Positions 34,330 through 64,000 of a stretch of DNA of 64,000 nt are shown here, piece by piece. The first letter of the stretch is position 1; each line of letters begins with the position of its first letter. The position numbers were made by a program, and so were the translations under genes. A model generated the notes under the pieces. The model saw only the letters and a list, made by a program, of their open reading frames with translations, had not been told where the DNA came from and searched no databases. Origin of the DNA: Diphasiastrum complanatum (lineage: Eukaryota > Streptophyta > Lycopodiopsida > Lycopodiales > Lycopodiaceae); contig CM055096.1 in assembly GCA_029204225.1 (NCBI GenBank), positions 44,621,967 through 44,685,966 of the forward strand. Reading direction: 5' to 3'.

Positions 34330-37300
34330 TTGGATTAATGGAAAAACCATCATCCTCCACTCGTCATCAACAACAAAAAGATGACTCACAAGGTTTCTTG
34401 TCAACATTGTACGTGGATTCTGAGGAAGGAATCTCATCTTTCATAAAGCTTTGTAGAAATGAAGTTAATATTTGAACCAACATCCACTTATGCAACTTCT
34501 TTTCCATACAACTTATGATGTATTGGCAAAGTAATATGTTGTTGGTCATTCTCCCATGTTATTTCGATATGTAGTACTTCATTGCTAGGCTCATCACCTA
34601 CACAATATAATTGCTCTTTTGTAGCTGCCCTATTCTCTTTCTTTAACCAATCTATTAGACTCTCTTTCATTAGGCACCATGCTTGTAAACTCTCTAACTA
34701 TTATATCCATTCAACTTGATAGTAGACATGGCAAGAATTCAGTTTGTGTTCTTCTAATTTCATCTTTTGAAATGGCTCATCTCTGTCATGTAATTGAGTA
34801 TTTTGAATTGACTCTTGCAACAATCTCGATGGTCTTGCATGAAAAATGCATGCCACTGGTGTTTTCTCTAGATCTTGAAACTCTTTGATCCATTCATTTA
34901 CCAATTGGGATATGTTTGGCTTTTTCTCTTCCGTCAAGATAATTTTAAACTAATGATGGTAGTGCATTTTATCACTGTTTTGATATAGATTGAATTGGTA
35001 TAAGTGGTTCTTCCTTCATTAATTTTTTGCCCTTTTCTATCCTTGTTACTGCTAGCACAAGTGCACTTGGAAGTTGACGATAGACCCATGATCCACTTGA
35101 TGTTGCAATTGGCCTGATTGGTCTAATTAGTATGTAGTTTACTAATGCATTAGAAGTCATCCATGCTAGACAATCCTTTAGCTACGCCCATATAATGAAG
35201 GCTTCACCCATTGTCTTTGTTGTTGAGCAACATAAGTTTTGTAGTACTCATTAATAGTTGGATTGTGAAATGGTTCTGTTGGCACATACCACTAAACTAC
35301 CTCCTATTGTGGCATTGCCATTGTTGCCAAATTGACTTGAGCTCCTAGATTTCTTGGAGGTGCTATTAAGGCCAATTTTTGGAGAAGTAGTGCTCTCAAC
35401 ATAGGAGCATGTGTTGCTAATCCTTGATGGAATCCATACGAAGCTCTCCTCTACTGGATAACTCATGAATTAAATGGATAACATGCAATCTCATGTGGTG
35501 AAGCATTACATAAATGACAATATTATTCGCTAGTCTCTCCTTCATCAATGGTCATTACATCCAATTATGGTGGATATAATTGAATTAGTGATTTAAAAAT
35601 AATAATTGAACATGGTTTGTCATCGCATTATTAGCCTCTAATAGTTAATAATGAGCTTGTTGCACCCCTCTAAATTAAGAGTATCGATTCCAGGAATAAG
35701 AATTATCATATTCACAAGTCTAATGTAATCCACATGTCAAAATTTCCACTTATTTCTTGACAATCTCATTATATGGTTAAACTCATGGTTGCTAGGAATT
35801 TCATTGAAAAAATTTCCTATTTGGCTAAATTAATTCTAGGTAAAATAAATTTCAATGCAGAATTGTCAATAACTAGTACTACACAAATTTCCTAGGATTC
35901 GCCAAAAAGATCCTATTAAATAAAACAATTTCATATTTTGATGTCCTACTCCCTTATAATTTTTGGTCTCTCAAAAATTGTCATTTAATTAGGGATAGTG
36001 AAATTTCAAAGTCATACCAAAAAACAAAAGCGCATAACCACTTTCAACTATTCTCTTAAATGAGACGTTCATTACTAAAATTTTGAATGTGAATCACAAT
36101 AGGAAAACTTTGCAGAAATAACCTTAACGATCAAATTATCCTATTAGTGGGTTGAATTTTGCGACACAGAAATTAAACACACTATGAAGTGTGAAATTTT
36201 CATATATATTCAACCATAGGTATAATCCTTAAAAAACTTCGACAGTTCTTAATCACTTGTGAATTTGCTAACTAAAATGGTCTCTCTCTTTTTATTTTTC
36301 TTTTTCAGTTCAAATCGAACATATGACGATTTTGTTGTGTTATTTTGGTTACAAAAACTTGAGTCATTCAATTTTCTAAGTTGTACCAAGAATAGTTTAT
36401 GAAGTTATATGGATGTAAGATTATAACTAATAGTGATATTGAATAACTTGGTTGCTCTTATACCATATTCAATAAATTTTCATTTGTGGACTAAAGAGAT
36501 CAAAGATTCAAATCTCTAAATTCTAGATTTTCCTTCCGTTTACCTTGGTACTTCAAACTATTTCACAACTTAAATTCATTCACATCCAACGAGCACTTTG
36601 TGCCAAGAGTCTTTCATTAGACATATATTTTATGATAAAAATCGATTAGAATTTAATAGCAAAATTAATTTCCTCATAAGCAAAATTCAAAATGAATGGC
36701 GTTTTTTAATTTTAGCATAAAAGAAAATTTAAAATTCTTAAAAGAATTAAATTCTCAATCACATTTTAACCCTTTAATCCAAGAGTAATCTAACTCTTGA
36801 ACTAAAATGTGTTGATAATTGGAGTTCAACATTGCACCAGAAAGTTATTACAAAACTTCCATTAAATGGTAATCCATCTGGAAAAAACCACTATTGGTTA
36901 TTTTTTACTATTGTCCTACACACAGAAGCCTAACTCATTTTCATGATTGGTTTCTTAAACTATTTAGTGTATACTTATGATATAGTAAACACATTGTACG
37001 TTACAATACTAGATTACCATTAAACTCTCTAGTTCAATCTGTATATATAGAAGATGAACTTGTAGAAGTAGAGATATAGCAAGAACATTGCGTTAGAATG
37101 CTCATACACCTCAATGTTTGATTGTTGATGCATAGTATTGACGAAAAGCATACTTTATACTCATGTATCAAAATTTGATGTACAACTTAAACTAGATTTA
37201 ATATACAGATTCATTCCTACATATACTTGTGCCATTTTATTTTATTTTACATTGTGCTAATGTGTACTGCATGCGCGCTTCATACTTCTGTTGATCAAAA

Positions 37301-38270
37301 CCATCTCATTCCAACGATTAATGTCAGGATATACCATAGTGAAGAATGCATGGTTGACATGAATGCCTAACTTATTTGCATTCCCCATGATTGCCTAAAA
37401 TGCCAATGTATGATATCTAACAAAGTTTTGCAATGATAATGAACTGACTTGCAATAATAGAATCACAAAGAAAACAAAATGTCATTCCATACAAATTGCC
37501 ATGAATAAGCCATTGTCATACACATTGCAAAGGCACATACACATACACTAAAAAAATCCTATCATTGAAAAAGTGCATAGACCAACCCAAAAGTGCACAT
37601 ACCTCAGTGAGCACATGAGTGAGCTGGAATCTACTAAGTGGATACCACATAGTATTTCCATGTATCATCTCGATGGATCTTATTCTTTCCAGTTTAGCCA
37701 ACTAAACCTCTATGACCTTTTGTTTGAAGTACTATGCAGAACATTCAGAAAGATGCCTGAAGCTAAACAACTGGTCCCCTAGCTTGGCCTTAATGATTCC
37801 TATTTCATTTCACTCTGGCCACAACACAAAAAATTGTGAACAACTATTTTCCAAAGATTTTTTTTTTTGAAGTACTATGAAAGTAGAGCATGATGTTACT
37901 AGTAATCTATTCACATGATTCATGGAAGCCAATAATTTCATTTCGCTTTTAACATCAAGTTCAATGAAGCTTGCTCACACAAGTACATGCTTGCTCTTAT
38001 CACAAGCAAATTTCTCATCGATGGCCTCAATCCATCCAACAACACAATGGTTACCCTCCTAGCATATATAAACGTGCATCTCTGCATGTCACTCCAACGT
38101 GGATCATGGAAAACTATCTTATCAAATTTGGCACTCAAATGCTCCCACATGGGATCCCAAAGTACTTTCATGTGATCTCTCACAAAAATGCTTTGCCCAA
38201 AAGAAGGACAAAGTATGAACTCATCATTTTCCATTAGATAACCATCTTTTTTGTATATGTGCTTCATATG
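34330..38270. other. AT-rich intergenic stretch with unassigned coding traces
   Basis: Minus-strand text between 35466 and 34400 and between 38267 and 37516 looks protein-like in places but is broken by many stops, and I recognise no family. The part between 35500 and 37500 is AT-rich and shows nothing. Probably old transposons. Confidence 0.25.
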
Positions 38271-39339
38271 AAGCCTCTCCTTTTCAACTGTTTGAATCGC
38301 TTTGTGATATAATATTCTGCACTAGAGAAGGATGTTCATGAAGATTGTTGGTTTGTAGAGTAGTGCATCTCAACACAAGTGTCAAATGTGAGATTGGTCA
38401 TCTAGTAATCCATGTGCCTATACAGTAGACTTGTTTCAAACTTAGATGGCTAGCAATTATGTGGGTCTTAATGGATGCCATTTTGTTAATAAACATGAGA
38501 CTTCTCCCCTTGCAAATTACAATAGTCACATAACATATCTGCTAACGTAACGTCACACACACAACGCAAGCACATTCTTTTTTACCTAACCCCACTGTTT
38601 GACAGGTTGAGTTGCCTACTTTAATTGAATAAGACTAGTCCAACTTACTAGAAAGGACTATGGCCTTGTGCATGAAAGGAAGGAAGAAAGGCCACTCAAA
38701 GGAGATGAAAAATAAAAAATGCCATGCAAATACACTTGCTCATATCCACCTTAGGCTACTTGAAAATGTTGGCCCCTTTCTTTTTTGTTGTTCAAGTTGA
38801 ATAAGTGTTGTTATTGTGTCCATGAAGGCACATGCTCGAATTTTGATTGCTAATGTTTGGTTTTTGGAGCCAACATTCTTGATATAGGCAAATTGTATAT
38901 CGTTCATAAGATAAAGTTGTGCATAAAAAAAGTTGGCTTCAATAGATGGAGTTGAAAGACACTCTCTTGCATAAGAGAGAGCTTTGAGCCCCCCTAATAA
39001 GTATTTGCCATGTAGTCAATTGGCGCTTGCAAGGATACACTTGCTTGTACAAGGTGTTGTAAAGCTACCTTTACAAGCTTTACTTCCGGCGCCACTGGTG
39101 CCAGCATTGTCCCCGGCGCCAGCAGCGCCCCTTGTGCTCCCGGCGCCACCGGCGTCACTGTGACCAGAATCCAGCCGACGCCAAGTTCCTATGGCTGAAA
39201 ATCTTTGATCGGTTCTAGCGAAGTCCAGAGAGCTCAGATCGATGTGCAATCACCTCACACGATCTAGGCATGATTAAAGGAAGCCTGGGGATCAATAAAA
39301 TCTAGAGAGAGAAAATGACTTTCTAGAGAGAGAAAAACG

Positions 39340-39560
39340 TGCTTTACCAGCCTGGGTAGAGTGCTTGCTATGAGGGGGGGTGCCGAATCCCACCAATACT
39401 GTAGGGGAGTGCGGGTTGCGACTCAAGGCGAGCTCCAACCAAGTCTCAGCCTCCCTTGCTGGAATGTTGTCCTGGCACTCGCCTTGGCATGCCAGCTCCC
39501 CGGAGACTAGGGTCGGTCACGCACTTGAAATGCAACCTTCTCAGATTTATCAATAAAGTG
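39340..39560 (+). mobile_element. tRNA-like SINE head (candidate)
   Basis: GCCTGGGTAGAGTGCTTGC (39349-39367) resembles a tRNA D-arm/box A. About 20 nt on, GGTGCCGAATCCCACC resembles a T-arm/box B (GGTTCGAATCCC). No folded intact tRNA or anticodon arm is present, so a tRNA-derived SINE head is more likely than a tRNA gene. A body of roughly 170 bp with AATAAA near 39551 follows. The right end is not defined. Confidence 0.4.
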
Positions 39561-39678
39561 GGATTTTCCTCAAATTGACTCTGATTACCTTCTGGGTTTC
39601 AGTGTTCGGTAAAAGTGCCAGTTGTAAGGCCGCTTCAAAATTTTTAAGTTGGCACATAGCTGAGGGTCGTATCCGAGA

Positions 39679-39752
39679 CGCCAGCGGTATGCCGTCGGGA
39701 CCATTAGGTCCGTGGCGCCAGCGGTATGCTGTCGGGACCATTTGGGTCCAGG
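39679..39752. repeat. 37-bp imperfect tandem repeat
   Basis: CGCCAGCGGTATGCCGTCGGGACCAT (starting 39679) recurs from 39716 with one change in the shared part. It lies in a locally GC-rich segment (39080-40260) that also has several GGCGCC sites near 39090-39150. No gene is recognised there. Confidence 0.85.
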
Positions 39753-40299
39753 AACTGGTTGTTTCCATATCTGTTGCGACTTGTGGTTCTGAGTGTTCCT
39801 CGCATGAACGTCAATGGGTTAAGTTCTTGGGGAACGGGCTCTAACCTGTCGGCTGAGTTGGATGGCTTGCTTGGGTGGAAGTTACTTGTTTATGGCTGTC
39901 CAGTCTGGCGTGGCACCAGGTTGGCTTCTAGCGCTTGTGATGAAGCTCCAGTTGGTTAAGTCTGATGTAAGTCAGACCGCTTGCTTGGAATGAATGTTAC
40001 TCGTTTGTAACGAAGCTTCGAGTTGGTTAAGTATGTCGGGCGGCTTGCTTGGAGGGAAGTCACCCACATCGGGACCCCTGATCTGGCATGGCGCCAGGTT
40101 GGATCTCAATGTTGGTTTTCGGAACTTCAAGTTGGTTAAGTCTGATCGTTGTTGGCGAGTTGGCTGCTTGTATGTCAAGTGGGTTTGGATGGCAAGAGTT
40201 GAAGGCTGGGAAGCTAAGTCGTGGTTCCCGGCTCCCTTTGGGATGCCTGCGCTACACAAGGCTACAAGCCATTAGTGAGACCCAATAGAACCAATTAAT

Positions 40300-41104
40300 T
40301 TATGCTATGTGATTGATGGCTTACAATGGTGCATGAATGGTATTTTATGATAGCGATTAGCAATCTTGACTTAATTCAAATATTTATATATAGAGAGCCC
40401 TGAGCTTGGCCCAATAATTTTTAAACAAGTATTTGCCATTGATGAATGATGAGGGCCAACATTTGCCTTCTTAATGGTGCATTTGCCCATTTGAGTTTAC
40501 CATTACCACCCATCAAATTGTTGATCATTTTCTTAGTTGTTACATATGACCTTTGCTCGTGCTCATGCCATATAATTATTCACTCTAAACAACCTAAGTA
40601 TGATTGAGATAAGTCTCGCCACATGTCAATTGATGAAGCTTTCAATATTTTCAAAAAATTAGTGATTTGCTCTAGGATGGTAGCCTATCCACATGGGGCA
40701 AGTTTCTTAGTGTAGCTAGACGTTGACCCATATTTCTTAGTGTACATAATGCTTAGTGCTCAGGGTTCGTGTGTATTTTGGAGGCACCTCCTCCCAAAGA
40801 ATTTTCAAGCACAGAGTTCCTGATGCCACCGTCTGCAGAATGCTTGCTGTGACAATTGGATTATTGGCATGTTCTGCCGGAATGATGGATACAGCTGGAT
40901 TACTAGTGCATTATACAAGAATCTCATTCAGGAATCTCACCCTTCTCAGTGAGCATTACGCAGGGGAAGGCCCGGGCCTTCCCTGTAGCTCGGGCCCTGC
41001 CCTCGAGCTCCCGCTCTCGAGCAAGGGCCCTCCCAACATAGAAGGCCCTCGGGCATGGCCTTCCCCCCACGTAAGTTCGCACGATGACGTATACAAAGGG
41101 TCCC
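40300..41104. other. Intergenic, with GC-rich inverted-repeat patch
   Basis: Nothing is identified up to about 40950. From 40970 to 41070 a GC-rich stretch has several complementary GGGCCC/GGCCTTCC blocks that could form hairpins. No convincing coding region. Confidence 0.3.
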
Positions 41105-41154
41105 AAGCATTCACATGGTGCCATTTGTTAAGCATTCACATGGTGCCATTTGTT
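41105..41154. repeat. 25-bp perfect tandem duplication
   Basis: The 25-bp unit starting aagcattcacatgg and ending catttgtt occurs twice, at 41105-41129 and 41130-41154, with no mismatch. Confidence 0.97.
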
Positions 41155-41214
41155 GAAAGTTCATGAAGCCTTGCAATACTCTCCTGGTGGGTGGTGGCTC
41201 TCTTCTCTTCTAGA

Positions 41215-41640
41215 CTCTCACACCACTTTTAGGGTTTCCACCCTACACATGTTCACCTTTTGGGGTAGCTTGAGCCTTGCTTTATTGATTTGCCGCCACT
41301 TTAGGGTTGCCACCTTTAAATGTTCACCTTATGCGGTGGCTTGCTTTATTGATCCTCGCCACTTAAGGGTTTCCAACCTTTTGTATTTTGACCTTATGGG
41401 GTTGCTTGCTTTATTGATCTCCTCAGTTTAGGGTCTCCATCCATTTACATTTTCACCTGATGGGGTGGCTTGCTTTATTGATTCCCCCACTTTAGGGTTT
41501 TCTCCCTGACACGTTTACTTGATGGGGGTTGCTTGCTTTATTGGTTCCCCAACTTTAGGGTTTTCACCCATTACCAGTTCATGTTATTCATGTTTTGAAT
41601 GGCAATACCCTGATTTTGTTTTTAGGGTTTATGAATGTCC
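41215..41640. repeat. Minisatellite of about 63-bp units, each with a telo-box
   Basis: Five to six degenerate units share 'ggcttgctttattgat..cc.c..(c/g)tttagggttt.c.cc......gtt.acctgatgggg'. The TTTAGGG core falls near 41229, 41300, 41363 (degenerate), 41428, 41491 and 41554, with a further one at 41621, a spacing of about 62-70 bp. The array ends about 420 bp upstream of the MINPP start codon. TTTAGGGTTT is the complement of the plant telo-box AAACCCTAAA. Confidence 0.85.
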
Positions 41641-41706
41641 TAGGCTTGCCCAGAGGTAGATTACCTCTAACTCATCGCCACCTGCCAGTCACGGATTAGG
41701 ATTTGT

Positions 41707-41743
41707 AAACCCTAACCCTAAACCAGTTCTATTTTAAAAAAAG

Positions 41744-41786
<43 letters not shown>

Positions 41787-41854
41787 TCAAATTATTAACG
41801 CTATTTTTGAAACCCAGAACCCTAACCCTAAATAAAACCCTAAAAACTCCTGAA

Positions 41855-41903
<49 letters not shown>
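41707..41903 (+). promoter_or_regulatory. Duplicated telo-box plus (CT)n module, MINPP promoter
   Basis: AAACCCTAACCCTAAACC (41707-41724) is followed by a CT tract (41746-41783). A second telo-box cluster (41818-41845, with a third AAACCCTA) is followed by another CT tract (41858-41903). Telo-boxes are bound by plant TRB/telobox-binding proteins, and GA/CT repeats by BPC factors; both are common in promoters of housekeeping plant genes. Their occupancy here is inferred. Confidence 0.6.
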
Positions 41904-41905
<2 letters not shown>

Positions 41906-41997
41906 GGTTTATGTGAAAGGATCGCCAAGAGACATTGATCTGTATTCACAAGAACAATAAAAGAAATATCTCTAGTTGGTGAAAGCTCATTGGGCTT

Positions 41998-42004
41998 TAT
42001 ATAC
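41998..42004 (+). promoter_or_regulatory. TATA box of MINPP
   Basis: TATATAC in the context ggctttatatactagc lies 52-58 bp before the MINPP ATG. Transcription would start near 42028-42034 and leave a leader of about 25 nt. Confidence 0.5.
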
Positions 42005-42055
42005 TAGCACGTCTGCACAAGAAGGTTTTAAAGGCTGGCAGTCCGAGTTTCTGCT

Positions 42056-64000
<21,945 letters not shown>

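Noticed and set aside
34400-35470. Minus-strand coding traces as a possible retroelement gag/protease
   Set aside because: Stops are too frequent and no diagnostic motif was convincing.
37516-38270. Minus-strand frame as a hAT-type transposase
   Set aside because: Only vague resemblance; no dimerisation-domain signature was found.
39349-39400. A tRNA gene
   Set aside because: Box-like sequences exist but no acceptor stem or anticodon arm could be folded.
41215-41640. CRISPR array
   Set aside because: Units are contiguous and degenerate with no unique spacers, in a plant nuclear context.
41707-41845. Interstitial telomere array
   Set aside because: Only two to three CCCTAAA units occur at each site, so these are promoter telo-boxes, not a telomere remnant.

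Overview
This is a nuclear window from a large, repeat-rich land-plant genome. It holds two housekeeping genes, both on the + strand, with very long introns full of transposon remains. The first is a complete hydroxymethylglutaryl-CoA synthase gene (HMGS; 12 coding exons, 6981-31396, 470 codons). The second is the 5' two thirds of a multiple inositol polyphosphate phosphatase/phytase gene (MINPP type; 7 coding exons visible, 42056-63965, continuing past the right edge). Exon boundaries were placed by eye from GT/AG sites, reading phase and remembered family conservation. All internal exons keep phase. The 17.9-kb first intron of HMGS, the 11.1-kb third intron of MINPP, the non-L1-like LINEs and a DUF7869-like transposon relic suggest a seed-free vascular plant (fern or lycophyte) or a gymnosperm. 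I favour a fern, but this is inference.

Layout. 1-6480: LTR-retrotransposon debris, including a minus-strand element whose LTR (1574-2094) interrupts a plus-strand Copia gag, and a long (GT)n(GA)n tract. 6480-6980: HMGS upstream region with a short upstream ORF. 6981-31396: HMGS. Its intron 1 holds a deleted Copia copy (9791-11060), a Ty3/gypsy integrase remnant (11283-12092), a nearly full-length but broken Copia of the same family with both LTRs (13069-18192), a Copia whose RT segment is inverted (19150-20310) and an older Copia relic (21250-22615). 31397-42055: intergenic, with a broken DUF7869-like transposon coding region (32868-34328), a tRNA-like SINE head near 39340, and a telo-box-bearing minisatellite leading into the MINPP promoter. 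42056-64000: MINPP.

The most interesting structure lies in MINPP intron 3 (48040-57620): a chain of about six fragments of one non-LTR retrotransposon family, all on the + strand, head to tail. Nearly every junction is a (CT)n or (TTTC)n tract. The family has a coiled-coil ORF1, an ORF2 with APE-type endonuclease, reverse transcriptase and a CCHC motif, a 3' end with AATAAA and a small hairpin, and a pyrimidine repeat instead of poly(A). This pattern fits a LINE that uses (CT)n microsatellites, including its own relatives' tails, as targets. In the longest copy ORF1 and ORF2 share a frame, separated by one UAG followed by a GC-rich hairpin, which suggests stop-codon readthrough.

The two host genes are unrelated in function: HMGS makes HMG-CoA for the cytosolic mevalonate pathway, and MINPP is a secreted-type histidine acid phosphatase acting on inositol phosphates. 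No rRNA gene, intact tRNA gene or CRISPR array was seen.
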